Source of the DNA: Camelus bactrianus
Taxonomy: Eukaryota; Chordata; Mammalia; Artiodactyla; Camelidae
Assembly: GCF_048773025.1 (NCBI RefSeq)
Contig: NC_133541.1
Location: 157,572,201-157,636,200 of the forward strand
Direction of reading: 5' to 3'
Length of the DNA stretch: 64,000 bases
Part shown: piece by piece, positions 46,750-59,681 of the stretch
How positions within the stretch are numbered: the stretch's first letter is position 1
How the letters are laid out: every line of letters starts with the position of its first letter
Notes under the pieces: model-generated
Told to the model about the DNA's origin: nothing
What the model saw: the letters and a program-made list of their open reading frames with translations, nothing else
Database searches by the model: none
Position numbers and translations under genes: made by a program

Positions 46750-47744
46750 GAACGAACGTCTCTCCACTTGCTCAGTTCTGAGAGATAATTGTGTGTGAAA
46801 GCCGTCCTTCACCTAGCTTGTTGGGAACACAAAGTTTCTTTTCAGTAGCAAACTCCACTTCATACATATATATGGGGAGGTACTAGCTCCAACTCGGTTT
46901 TACAGTGAAAACTGCAGGAACTTCAAACCGGCACTAGGAAACAGACTGAGAAAGCAGAGAAAAAGTGTCTCCTGCAACCCGTTTCCTTGGTGCTAGATGA
47001 ACGAACGTCTCTGTACACGCTCAGTTCTGAGAGATAATTGTGTGTGAAAGCCGTCCTTCACCTAGCTTGTTGGGAACAGAAAGTTTCTTTTCAGTAGCAA
47101 ACTCCACTTCATACATATATATGGGGAGGTTCTAGCTCCAACTCGGTTTTACAGTGAAAACTGCAGGAACTTCAAACCGGCACTAGGAAACAGACTGAGA
47201 AAGCAGAGAAAAAGTGTCTACTGCAACCAGTTCCCTTGGTGCTAGATGAACGAACGTCTCTGTACACGTTCAGTTCTGAGAGATAATTGTGTGTGAAAGC
47301 CGTCCTTCACCTAGCTTGTTGGGAACACAAAGTTTCTTTTCAGTTGCAAACTCCATTCCATACATTTATATTGGAGGTATTAGCTCCAACTCGGTTTTAC
47401 AGTGAAAACTGCAGGAACTTCAAATAGGCACTAGGAAACAGACTGGGAAACCAGAGTAAAAGTTTCTCCTGCAACCCGTTCCCTTGGTGCTAGATGAACG
47501 AACGTCTCTCCACTTGCTCAGTTCTGAGAGATAATTGTGTGTGAAAGCCGTCCTTCACCTAGCTTGTTGGGAACACAAAGTTTCTTTTCAGTAGCAAACT
47601 CCACTTCATACATATATATGGGGACGTACTAGCTCCAACTCGGTTTTACAGTGAAAACTGCAGGAACTTCAAACCGGCACTAGGAAACAGAATGAGAAAG
47701 CAGAGAAAAAGTGTCTCCTGCAACCCGTTCCCTTGATGCTAGAT

Positions 47745-47992
47745 GAACGAACGTCTCTGTACACGCTCAGTTCTGAGAGATAATTGTGTGTGAAAGCCGT
47801 CCTTCACCTAGCTTGTTGGGAACACAAAGTTTCTTTTCAGTTGCAAACTCCATTCCATACATTTATATTGGAGGTACTAGCTCCAACTCGGTTTTACAGT
47901 GAAAACTGCAGGAACTTCAAACCGGCACTAGGAAACAGACTGAGATAGCAGAGAAAAAGTGTCTCCTGCAACCCGTTCCCTTGGTGCTAGAT
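47745..47992 (+). repeat. Monomer class C* exemplar (C left, A right)
   Basis: The left half is C (CATTTATATTGGAGGTAC, 248 bp). The right half is the A-type AAACCGGC...ACTGAGATAGC. The same chimera sits at 51227 and 62168 in the same HOR position, always after a B with GGGGACGTAC that ends TTGATGC. It is a stable amplified recombinant, not a one-off. Confidence 0.87.
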
Positions 47993-48241
47993 GAACGAAC
48001 GTCTCTCCACTTGCTCAGTTCTGAGAGATAATTGTGTGTGAAAGCCGTCCTTCACCTAGCTTGTTGGGAACACAAAGTTTCTTTTCAGTAGCAAACTCCA
48101 CTTCATACATATATATGGGGAGGTACTAGCTCCAACTCGGTTTTACAGTGAAAACTGCAGGAACTTCAAACCGGCACTAGGAAACAGACTGAGAAAGCAG
48201 AGAAAAAGTGTCTCCTGCAACCCGTTCCCTTGGTGCTTGAT

Positions 48242-51200
48242 GAACGAACGTCTCTCCAATTGCTCAGTTCTGAGAGATAATTGTGTGTGAAAGCCGTCCT
48301 TTACCTAGTTTGTTGGGAACACAAAGTTTCTTTTTAATAGCAACCTCCACTCCATACATATATATGGGGAGGTACTAGCTCCAACTCGGTTTTACAGTGA
48401 ATACTGCAGGAACTTCAAACCGGCACTAGGAAACAGACTGAGAAAGCAGAGAAAAAGTGTCTCCTGCAACCCGTTCCCTTGGTGCTAGATGAATGAACGT
48501 CTCTGTACACGCTCAGTTCTGAGAGATAATTGTGTGTGAAAGCCGTCCTTCACCTAGCTTGTTGGGAACACAAAGTTTCTTTTCAGTTGCAAACTCCATT
48601 CCATACATTTATATTGGAGGTACTAGCTCCAACTCGGTTTTACAGTGAAAACTGCAGGAACTTCAAATAGGCACAAATAAACAGACTGGGAAACCAGAGT
48701 AAAAGTTTCCCCTGCAACCCGTTCCCTTGGTGCTACATGAACGAACGTCTCTGTACATGCTCAGTTCTGAGAGATAAGTGTGTGTGAAAGCCGTCCTTCA
48801 CCTAGATAGTTGGGAACACAAAGTATCTTTTCAGTTCCAAACTCCACTCCATGCATATATATGGGGAGTTACTAGCTCCAACTCGGTTTTACAGTGAAAA
48901 CTTCAGGAACTTCAAACCGGCACTAGGAAACAGACTGAGATAGCAGAGAAAAAGTGTCTCCTGCAACCCGTTCCCTTGGTGCTAGATGAACGAACGTCTC
49001 TCCACTTGCTCAGTTCTGAGAGATAATTGTGTGTGAAAGCCGTCCTTCACCTAGCTTCTTGGGAACACAAAGTTTCTTTTCAGTAGCAAACTCCACTTCA
49101 TACATATATATGGGGAGGTACTAGCTCCAACTCGGTTTTACAGTGAAAACTGCAGGAACTTCAAACCGGCACTAGGAAACAGACTGAGAAAGCAGAGAAA
49201 AAGTGTCTCCTGCAACCCGTTCCCTTGGTGCTAGATGAACGAACGTCACTGTACACGCTCAGTTCTGAGAGATAATTGTGTGTGAAAGCCGCCCTTCACT
49301 TAGCTTGTTGGGAACACAAAGTTTCTTTTCAGTTGCAAACTCCATTCCTTACATATATATGGGGAGGTACTAGCTCCAACTCGGTTTTACAGTGAAAACT
49401 GCAGGAACTTCAAACCGGCACTAGGAAACAGACTGAGAAAGCAGAGAAAAAGGGTCTCCTGCAACCCGTTCCCTTGGTGCTAGATGAACGAACGTCTCTG
49501 TACACGCTCAGTTCTGAGAGATAATTGTGTGTGAAAGCCGTCCTTCACCTAGCTTGTTGGGAACACAAAGTTTCTTTTCAGTAGCAAACTCCACTTCATA
49601 CAAATATATGGGGAGGTTCTAGCTCCAACTCGGTTTTACAGTGAAAACTGCAGGAACTTCAAACCGGCACTAGGAAACAGACTGAGAAAGCAGAGAAAAA
49701 GTGTCTCCTGCAACCCGTTCCCTTGGTGCTAGATGAACGAACGTCTCTGTACACGTTCAGTTCTGAGAGATAATTGTGTGTGAAAGCCGTCCTTCACCTA
49801 GCTTGTTGGGAACACAAAGTTTCTTTTCAGTTGCAAACTCCATTCCATACATTTATATTGGAGGTATTAGCTCCAACTCGGTTTTACAGTGAAAACTGCA
49901 GGAACTTCAAATAGGCACTAGGAAACAGACTGGGAAACCAGAGTAAAAGTTTCTCCTGCAACCCGTTCCCTTGGTGCTAGATGAACGAACGTCTCTCCAC
50001 TTGCTCAGTTCTGAGAGATAATTGTGTGTGAAAGCCGTCCTTCACCTAGCTTGTTGGGAACACAAAGTTTCTTTTCAGTAGCAAACTCCACTTCATACAT
50101 ATATATGGGGAGGTACTAGCTCCAACTCGGTTTTACAGTGAAAACTGCAGGAACTTCAAACCGGCACTAGGAAACAGACTGAGAAAGCAGAGAAAAAGTG
50201 TCTCCTGCAACCCGTTCCCTTGGTGCTAGATGAACGAACGTCTCTGTACACGCTCAGTTCTGAGAGATAATTGTGTGTGAAAGCCGTCCTTCACTTAGCT
50301 TGTTGGGAACACAAAGTTTCTTTTCAGTTGCAAACTCCATTCCTTACATATATATGGGGAGGTACTAGCTCCAACTCGGTTTTACAGTGAAAACTGCAGG
50401 AACTTCAAACCGGCACTAGGAAACAGACTGAGAAAGCAGAGAAAAAGTGTCTCCTGCAACCCGTTCCCTTGGTGCTAGATGAACGAACGTCTCTGTACAC
50501 GCTCAGTTCTGAGAGATAATTGTGTGTGAAAGCCGTCCTTCACCTAGCTTGTTGGGAACACAAAGTTTCTTTTCAGTAGCAAACTCCACTTCATACAAAT
50601 ATATGGGGAGGTTCTAGCTCCAACTCGGTTTTACAGTGAAAACTGCAGGAACTTCAAACCGGCACTAGGAAACAGACTGAGAAAGCAGAGAAAAAGTGTC
50701 TACTGCAACCAGTTCCCTTGGTGCTAGATGAACGAACGTCTCTGTACACGTTCAGTTCTGAGAGATAATTGTGTGTGAAAGCCGTCCTTCACCTAGCTTG
50801 TTGGGAACACAAAGTTTCTTTTCAGTTGCAAACTCCATTCCATACATTTATATTGGAGGTATTAGCTCCAACTCGGTTTTACAGTGAAAACTGCAGGAAC
50901 TTCAAATAGGCACTAGGAAACAGACTGGGAAACCAGAGTAAAAGTTTCTCCTGCAACCCGTTCCCTTGGTGCTAGATGAACGAACGTCTCTCCACTTGCT
51001 CAGTTCTGAGAGATAATTGTGTGTGAAAGCCGTCCTTCACCTAGCTTGTTGGGAACACAAAGTTTCTTTTCAGTAGCAAACTCCACTTCATACATATATA
51101 TGGGGACGTACTAGCTCCAACTCGGTTTTACAGTGAAAACTGCAGGAACTTCAAACCGGCACTAGGAAACAGAATGAGAAAGCAGAGAAAAAGTGTCTCC

Positions 51201-51972
51201 TGCAACCCGTTCCCTTGATGCTAGATGAACGAACGTCTCTGTACACGCTCAGTTCTGAGAGATAATTGTGTGTGAAAGCCGTCCTTCACCTAGCTTGTTG
51301 GGAACACAAAGTTTCTTTTCAGTTGCAAACTCCATTCCATACATTTATATTGGAGGTACTAGCTCCAACTCGGTTTTACAGTGAAAACTGCAGGAACTTC
51401 AAACCGGCACTAGGAAACAGACTGAGATAGCAGAGAAAAAGTGTCTCCTGCATCCCGTTCCCTTGGTGCTAGATGAACGAACGTCTCTCCACTTGCTCAG
51501 TTCTGAGAGATAATTGTGTGTGAAAGCCGTCCTTCACCTAGCTTGTTGGGAACACAAAGTTTCTTTTCAGTAGCAAACTCCACTTCATACATATATATGG
51601 GGAGGTACTAGCTCCAACTCGGTTTTACAGTGAAAACTGCAGGAACTTCAAACCGGCACTAGGAAACAGAATGAGAAAGCAGAGAAAAAGTGTCTCCTGC
51701 AACCCGTTCCCTTGGTGCTAGATGAACGAACGTCTCTGTACACGCTCAGTTCTGAGAGATAATTGTGTGTGAAAGCCGTCCTTCACCTAGCTTGTTGGGA
51801 ACACAAAGTTTCTTTTCAGTAGCAAACTCCACTTCATACATATATATGGGGAGGTACTAGCTCCAACTCGGTTTTACAGTGAAAACTGCAGGAACTTCAA
51901 ACCGGCACTAGGAAACAGACTGAGAAAGCAGAGAAAAAGTGTCTCCTGCAACCCGTTCCCTTGGTGCTTGAT
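48242..51972 (+). repeat. L-HOR variant, 15 monomers (3731 bp) with internal duplication
   Basis: Order L C^ A' then B D'' B C (48988-49982), B D'' B C (49983-50977), B C* B B. The inner four-monomer block of 995 bp is present twice. Removing one copy gives exactly the 11-mer at 60178 (3731 - 995 = 2736 bp). The D'' monomers have CACTTAGC and CATTCCTTACAT. Confidence 0.87.
49237..49485 (+). repeat. Monomer class D'' exemplar
   Basis: A D-related monomer with CCTTCACTTAGC and CATTCCTTACATATATATGGGG. It recurs at 50232, 52968 and 61173 and as the partial monomer at 63908. This copy has private changes: ACGTCACTG in the head, GCCGCCCTTC and AAAGGGTCTCC. Confidence 0.87.
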
Positions 51973-53713
51973 GAACGAACGTCTCTCCAATTGCTCAGTT
52001 CTGAGAGATAATTGTGTGTGAAAGCCGTCCTTTACCTAGTTTGTTGGGAACACAAAGTTTCTTTTTAATAGCAACCTCCACTCCATACATATATATGGGG
52101 AGGTACTAGCTCCAACTCGGTTTTACAGTGAATACTGCAGGAACTTCAAACCGGCACTAGGAAACAGACTGAGAAAGCAGAGAAAAAGTGTCTCCTGCAA
52201 CCCGTTCCCTTGGTGCTAGATGAATGAACGTCTCTGTACACGCTCAGTTCTGAGAGATAATTGTGTGTGAAAGCCGTCCTTCACCTAGCTTGTTGGGAAC
52301 ACAAAGTTTCTTTTCAGTTGCAAACTCCATTCCATACATTTATATTGGAGGTACTAGCTCCACCTCGGTTTTACAGTGAAAACTGCAGGAACTTCAAATA
52401 GGCACAAGGAAACAGACTGGGAAACCAGAGTAAAAGTTTCCCCTGCAACCCGTTCCCTTGGTGCTACATGAACGAACGTCTCTGTACATGCTCAGTTTTG
52501 AGAGATAAGTGTGTGTGAAAGCCGTCCTTCACCTAGGTAGTTGGGAACACAAAGTATCTTTTCAGTTCCAAACTCCACTCCATGCATATATATGGGGAGT
52601 TACTAGCTCCAACTCGGTTTTACAGTGAAAACTTCAGGAACTTCAAACCGGCACTAGGAAACAGACTGAGATAGCAGAGAAAAAGTGTCTCCTGCAACCC
52701 GTTCCCTTGGTGCTAGATGAACGAACGTCTCTCCACTTGCTCAGTTCTGAGAGATAATTGTGTGTGAAAGCCGTCCTTCACCTAGCTTCTTGGGAACACA
52801 AAGTTTCTTTTCAGTAGCAAACTCCACTTCATACATATATATGGGGAGGTACTAGCTCCAACTCGGTTTTACAGTGAAAACTGCAGGAACTTCAAACCGG
52901 CACTAGGAAACAGACTGAGAAAGCAGAGAAAAAGTGTCTCCTGCAACCCGTTCCCTTGGTGCTAGATGAACGAACGTCTCTGTACATGCTCAGTTCTGAG
53001 AGATAATTGTGTGTGAAAGCCGTCCTTCACTTAGCTTGTTGGGAACACAAAGTTTCTTTTCAGTTGCAAACTCCATTCCTTACATATATATGGGGAGGTA
53101 CTAGCTCCAACTCGGTTTTACAGTGAAAACTGCAGGAACTTCAAACAGGCACTAGGAAACAGACTGAGAAAGCAGAGAAAAAGTGTCTCCTGCAACCCGT
53201 TCCCTTGGTGCTAGATGAACGAACGTCTCTGTACACGCTCAGTTCTGAGAGATAATTGTGTGTGAAAGCCGTCCTTCACCTAGCTTGTTGGGAACACAAA
53301 GTTTCTTTTCAGTAGCAAACTCCACTTCATACATATATATGGGGAGGTTCTAGCTCCAACTCGGTTTTACAGTGAAAACTGCAGGAACTTCAAACCGGCA
53401 CTAGGAAACAGACTGAGAAAGCAGAGAAAAAGTGTCTACTGCAACCAGTTCCCTTGGTGCTAGATGAACGAACGTCTCTGTACACGTTCAGTTCTGAGAG
53501 ATAATTGTGTGTGAAAGCCGTCCTTCACCTAGCTTGTTGGGAACACAAAGTTTCTTTTCAGTTGCAAACTCCATTCCATACATTTATATTGGAGGTATTA
53601 GCTCCAACTCGGTTTTACAGTGAAAACTGCAGGAACTTCAAATAGGCACTAGGAAACAGACTGGGAAACCAGAGTAAAAGTTTCTCCTGCAACCCGTTCC
53701 CTTGGTGCTAGAT
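51973..53713 (+). repeat. L-HOR variant, truncated after 7 monomers (1741 bp)
   Basis: L C^ A' B D'' B C at 51973, 52222, 52470, 52719, 52968, 53217 and 53466. The expected B C* B B do not follow; instead a second C at 53714 begins a run of the A/C type. The unit was therefore interrupted by recombination with another part of the array. Confidence 0.85.
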
Positions 53714-54955
53714 GAACGAACGTCTCTGTACACGCTCAGTTCTGAGAGATAATTGTGTGTGAAAGCCGTCCTTCACCTAGCTTGTTGGGAACACAAAGTT
53801 TCTTTTCAGTTGCAAACTCCATTCCATACATTTATATTGGAGGTACTAGCTCCAACTCGGTTTTACAGTGAAAACTGCAGGAACTTCAAATAGGCACTAG
53901 GAAACAGACTGGGAAACCAGAGTAAAAGTTTCTCCTGCAACCCGTTCCCTTGGTGCTAGATGAACGAACGTCTCTGTACATGCTCAGTTCTGAGAGATAA
54001 GTGTGTGTGAAAGCCGTCCTTCACCTAGCTATTTGGGAAAACAAAGTATCTTTTCAGTTCCAAACTCCATTCCATACATATATATGGGGAGTTACTAGCT
54101 CCAACTCGGTTTTACAGTGAAAACTGCAGGAACTTCAAACCGGCACTAGGAAACAGACTGAGATAGCAGAGAAAAAGTGTCTCCTGCAACCCGTTCCCTT
54201 GGTGCTAGATGAACGAACGTCTCTGTACACGCTCAGTTCTGAGAGATAATTGTGTGTGAAAGCCGTCCTTCACCTAGCTTTTTGGGAACACAAAGTTTCT
54301 TTTCAGTAGCAAACTCCACTTCATACATATATATGGGGAGGTACTAGCTCCAACTCGGTTTTACAGTGAAAACTGCAGGAACTTCAAACCGGCACTAGGA
54401 AACAGACTGAGAAAGCAGAGAAAAAGTGTCTCCTGCAACCCGTTCCCTTGGTGCTAGATGAACGAACGTCTCTGTACACGCTCAGTTCTGAGAGATAATT
54501 GTGTGTGAAAGCCGTCCTTCACCTAGCTTGTTGGGAACACAAAGTTTCTTTTCAGTTGCAAACTCCATTCCATACATTTATATTGGAGGTACTAGCTCCA
54601 ACTCGGTTTTACAGTGAAAACTGCAGGAACTTCAAACCGGCACTAGGAAACAGACTGGGAAACCAGAGTAAAAGTGTCTCCTGCAACCCGTTCCCTTGGT
54701 GCTAGATGAACGAACGTCTCTCCAATTGCTCAGTTCTGAGAGATAATTGTGTGTGAAAGCCGTCCTTCACCTAGCTTGTTGGGAACAAAAGTTTCTTTTC
54801 AGTTGCAAACTCCATTCCATTCATATATATGGGGAGGTACTAGCTCCAACTCGGTTTTACAGTGAAAACTGCAGGAACTTCAAACCGGCACTAGGAAACA
54901 GAATGAGAAAGCAGAGAAAAAGTGTCTCCTGCAACCCGTTCCCTTGGTGCTAGAT
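53714..54955 (+). repeat. A/C-type insertion between L-HOR and the duplicated block
   Basis: Five monomers: C 53714, A 53962, B 54211, C 54460, D 54708. The C then A pair resembles 9949-10445 of the left domain and not its neighbours. The C at 54460 is chimeric: AAACCGGC with GGGAAACCAGAG and then AAAAGTGTC. The D at 54708 has an L-type head CCAATTG and a 1-bp loss (GGGAACAAAAG), making it 248 bp. These two look like breakpoint monomers. Confidence 0.82.
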
Positions 54956-57900
54956 GAACGAACGTCTCTGTACACGCTCAGTTCTGAGAGATAATTGTGT
55001 GTGAAAGCCGTCCTTCACCTAGCTTGTTGGGAACACAAAGTTTCTTTTCAGTTGCAAACTCCATTCCATACATTTATATTGGAGGTTCTAGCTCCAACTC
55101 GGTTTTACAGTGAAAACTGCAGGAACTTCAAACCGGCACTAGGAAACAGAATGAGAAAGCAGAGAAATAGTGTCTCCTGCAACCCGTTCCCTTGGTGCTA
55201 GATGAACGAACGTCTCTCCGTTGCTCAGTTCTGAGAGATAATTGTGTGTGAAAGCCGTCCTTCACCTAGCTTGTTGGGAACACAAAGTTTCTTTTCAGTA
55301 GCAAACTCCACTTCATACATATATATGGGGAGGTACTAGCTCCAACTCGGTTTTACAGTGAAAACTGCAGGAACTTCAAACCGGCACTAGGAAACAGAAT
55401 GAGAAAGCAGAGAAAAAGTGTCTCCTGCAACCCGTTCCCTTGGTGCTAGATGAACGAACGTCTCTGTACACGCTCAGTTCTGAGAGATAATTGTGTCTGA
55501 AAGCCGTCCTTCACCTAGCTTGTTGGGAACACAAACTTTCTTTTCAGTTGCAAACTCCATTCCATTCATATATATGGGAAGGTACTAGCTCCAACTCGGT
55601 TTTACAGTGAAAACTGCAGGAACTTCAAACCGGCACTAGGAAACAGAATGAGAAAGCAGAGAAAAAGTGTCTCCTGCAACCCGTTCCCTTGGTGCTAGAT
55701 GAATGAACGTCTCTCCACTTGCTCAGTTCTGAGAGATAAGTGTGTGTGAAAGCCGTCCTTCACCTAGCTATTTGGGAAAACAAAGTATCTTTTCAGTTCC
55801 AAACTCCATTCCATACATATATATGGGGAGTTACTAGCTCCAACTCGGTTTTACAGTGAAAACTGCAGGAACTTCAAACCGGCACTAGGAAACAGAATGA
55901 GAAAGCAGAGAAAAAGTGTCTCCTGTAACCCGTTCCCTTGGTGCTAGATGAACGAACGTCTCTGTACACGCTCACTTCTGAGAGATAATTGTGTGTGAAA
56001 GCCGTCCTTCACCTAGCTTGTTGGGAACACAAAGTTTCTTTTCAGTTGCAAACTCCATTCCATACATTTATATTGGAAGTTCTAGCTCCAACTCGGTTTT
56101 ACAGTGAAAACTGCAGGAACTTCAAACCGGCACTAGGAAACAGAATGAGAAAGCAGAGAAAAAGTGTCTCCTGCAACCCGTTCCCTTGGTGCTAGATGAA
56201 CGAACGTCTCTCCATTGCTCAGTTCTGAGAGATAATTGTGTGTGAAAGCCGTCCTTCACCTAGCTTGTTGGGAACACAAAGTTTCTTTTCAGTAGCAAAC
56301 TCCACTTCATACATATATATGGGGAGGTACTAGCTCCAACTCGGTTTTACAGTGAAAACTGCAGGAACTTCAAACCGGCACTAGGAAACAGAATGAGAAA
56401 GCAGAGAAAAAGTGTCTCCTGCAACCCGTTCCCTTGGTGCTAGATGAACGAACGTCTCTGTACACGCTCAGTTCTGAGAGATAATTGTGTGTGAAAGCCG
56501 TCCTTCACCTAGCTTGTTGGGAACACAAAGTTTCTTTTCAGTTGCAAACTCCATTCCATTCATATATATGGGAAGGTACTAGCTCCAACTCGGTTTTACA
56601 GTGAAAACTGCAGGAACTTCAAACCGGCACTAGGAAACAGAATGAGAAAGCAGAGAAAAAGTGTCTCCTGCAACCCGTTCCCTTGGTGCTAGATGAATGA
56701 ACGTCTCTCCACTTGCTCAGTTCTGAGAGATAAGTGTGTGTGAAAGCCGTCCTTCACCTAGCTATTTGGGAAAACAAAGTATCTTTTCAGTTCCAAACTC
56801 CATTCCATACATATATATGGGGAGTTACTAGCTCCAACTCGGTTTTACAGTGAAAACTGCAGGAACTTCAAATCGGCACTAGGAAACAGACTGAGATAGC
56901 AGAGAAAAAGTGTCTCCTGCAAACCGTTCCCTTGGTGCTAGATGAACGAACGTCTCTCCACTTGCTCAGTTCTGAGAGATAATTGTGTGTGAAAGCCGTC
57001 CTTCACCTAGCTTGTTGGGAACACAAAGTTTCTTTTCAGTAGCAAACTCCACTTCATACATATATATGGGGAGGTACTAGCTCCAACTCGGTTTTACAGT
57101 GAAAACTGCAGGAACTTCAAACCGGCACTAGGAAACAGAATGAGAAAGCAGAGAAAAAGTGTCTCCTGCAACCCGTTCCCTTGGTGCTAGATGAACGAAC
57201 GTCTCTGTACACGCTCAGTTCTGAGAGATAATTGTGTGTGAAAGCCGTCCTTCACCTAGCTTGTTGGGAACACAAAGTTTCTTTTCAGTAGCAAACTCCA
57301 CTTCATACATATATATGGGGAGGTACTAGCTCCAACTCGGTTTTACAGTGAAAACTGCAGGAACTTCAAACCGGCACTAGGAAACAGACTGAGAAAGCAG
57401 AGAAAAAGTGTCTCCTGCAACCCGTTCCCTTGGTGCTTGATGAACGAACGTCTCTCCAATTGCTCAGTTCTGAGAGATAATTGTGTGTGAAAGCCGTCCT
57501 TTACCTAGCTTGTTGGGAACACAAAGTTTCTTTTTAATAGCAACCTCCACTCCATACATATATATGGGGAGGTACTAGCTCCAACTCGGTTTTACAGTGA
57601 ATACTGCAGGAACTTCAAACCGGCACTAGGAAACAGACTGAGAAAGCAGAGAAAAAGTGTCTCCTGCAACCCGTTCCCTTGGTGCTAGATGAATGAACGT
57701 CTCTGTACACGCTCAGTTCTGAGAGATAATTGTGTGTGAAAGCCGTCCTTCACCTAGCTTGTTGGGAACACAAAGTTTCTTTTCAGTAGCAAACTCCACT
57801 TCATACATATATATGGGGAGGTACTAGCTCCAACTCGGTTTTACAGTGAAAACTGCAGGAACTTCAAACCGGCACTAGGAAACAGAATGAGAAAGCAGAG

Positions 57901-58934
57901 AAAAAGTGTCTCCTGCAACCCGTTCCCTTGGTGCTAGATGAACGAACGTCTCTGTACACGCTCAGTTCTGAGAGATAATTGTGTGTGAAAGCCGTCCTTC
58001 ACCTAGCTTGTTGGGAACACAAAGTTTCTTTTCAGTAGCAAACTCCACTTCATACATATATATGGGGAGGTACTAGCTCCAACTCGGTTTTACAGTGAAA
58101 ACTGCAGGAACTTCAAACCGGCACTAGGAAACAGCCTGAGAAAGCAGAGAAAAAGTGTCTCCTGCAACCCGTTCCCTTGGTGCTTGATGAACGAACGTCT
58201 CTCCAATTGCTCAGTTCTGAGAGATAATTGTGTGTGAAAGCCGTCCTTTACCTAGTTTGTTGGGAACACAAAGTTTCTTTTTAATAGCAACCTCCACTCC
58301 ATACATATATATGGGGAGGTACTAGCTCCAACTCGGTTTTACAGTGAATACTGCAGGAACTTCAAACCGGCACTAGGAAACAGACTGAGAAAGCAGAGAA
58401 AAAGTGTCTCCTGCAACCCGTTCCCTTGGTGCTAGATGAATGAACGTCTCTGTACACGCTCAGTTCTGAGAGATAATTGTGTGTGAAAGCCGTCCTTCAC
58501 CTAGCTTGTTGGGAACACAAAGTTTCTTTTCAGTTGCAAACTCCATTCCATACATTTATATTGGAGGTACTAGCTCCAACTCGGTTTTACAGTGAAAACT
58601 GCAGGAACTTCAAATAGGCACAAGGAAACAGACTGGGAAACCAGAGTAAAAGTTTCCCCTGCAACCCGTTCCCTTGGTGCTACATGAACGAACGTCTCTG
58701 TACATGCTCAGTTCTGAGAGATAAGTGTGTGTGAAAGCCGTCCTTCACCTAGGTAGTTGGGAACACAAAGTATCTTTTCAGTTCCAAACTCCACTCCATG
58801 CATATATATGGGGAGTTACTAGCTCCAACTCGGTTTTACAGTGAAAACTTCAGGAACTTCAAACCGGCACTAGGAAAAAGACTGAGATAGCAGAGAAAAA
58901 GTGTCTCCTGCAACCCGTTCCCTTGGTGCTAGAT
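54956..58934 (+). repeat. Right copy of the ~4-kb segmental duplication
   Basis: The same 16 monomers in the same order as 42771-46749, at a constant 12185-bp offset, both 3979 bp long. Starts are 54956, 55204, 55452, 55701, 55950, 56198, 56446, 56695, 56944, 57193, 57442, 57691, 57940, 58189, 58438 and 58686. To the left (54708) the class no longer matches. To the right, the B at 58935 has AGCTTCTTGGG while its counterpart at 46750 has AGCTTGTTGGG, so the match ends there. Confidence 0.86.
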
Positions 58935-59681
58935 GAACGAACGTCTTTCCACTTGCTCAGTTCTGAGAGATAATTGTGTGTGAAAGCCGTCCTTCACCTA
59001 GCTTCTTGGGAACACAAAGTTTCTTTTCAGTAGCAAACTCCACTTCATACATATATATGGGGAGGTACTAGCTCCAACTCGGTTTTACAGTGAAAACTGC
59101 AGGAACTTCAAATCGGCACTAGGAAACAGACTGAGATAGCAGAGAAAAAGTGTCTCCTGCAACCCGTTCCCTTGGTGCTAGATGAACGAACGTCTCTCCA
59201 CTTGCTCAGTTCTGAGAGATAATTGTGTGTGAAAGCCGTCCTTCACCTAGCTTGTTGGGAACACAAAGTTTCTTTTCAGTAGCAAACTCCACTTCATACA
59301 TATATATGGGGAGGTACTAGCTCCAACTCGGTTTTACAGTGAAAACTGCAGGAACTTCAAACCGGCACTAGGAAACAGAATGAGAAAGCAGAGAAAAAGT
59401 GTCTCCTGCAACCCGTTCCCTTGGTGCTAGATGAACGAACGTCTCTGTACACGCTCAGTTCTGAGAGATAATTGTGTGTGAAAGCCGTCCTTCACCTAGC
59501 TTGTTGGGAACACAAAGTTTCTTTTCAGTAGCAAACTCCACTTCATACATATATATGGGGAGGTACTAGCTCCAACTCGGTTTTACAGTGAAAACTGCAG
59601 GAACTTCAAACCGGCACTAGGAAACAGACTGAGAAAGCAGAGAAAAAGTGTCTCCTGCAACCCGTTCCCTTGGTGCTTGAT
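58189..59681 (+). repeat. L-HOR variant, 6 monomers (1493 bp)
   Basis: L C^ A' B B B, with starts 58189, 58438, 58686, 58935, 59184 and 59433. The B at 58935 has a B left half and an A-type right half (AAATCGGC...ACTGAGATAGC), placing a crossover inside it. Five monomers of the 11-mer (D'', B, C, B, C*) are missing at this point, consistent with a deletion by unequal exchange. Confidence 0.84.

Larger units (their letters stand above)
46004..48241 (+). repeat. L-HOR variant, 9 monomers (2238 bp)
   Basis: Order L C^ A' B B C B C* B, with starts 46004, 46253, 46501, 46750, 46999, 47248, 47496, 47745 and 47993. Compared with the 11-mer at 60178 it lacks the D'' monomer and one of the two closing B monomers. 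The B at 46999 carries GGTTCTAG and TCTACTGCAACCAG, and the C at 47248 carries ACACGTTCAG; both marks recur in the other copies. Confidence 0.86.
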
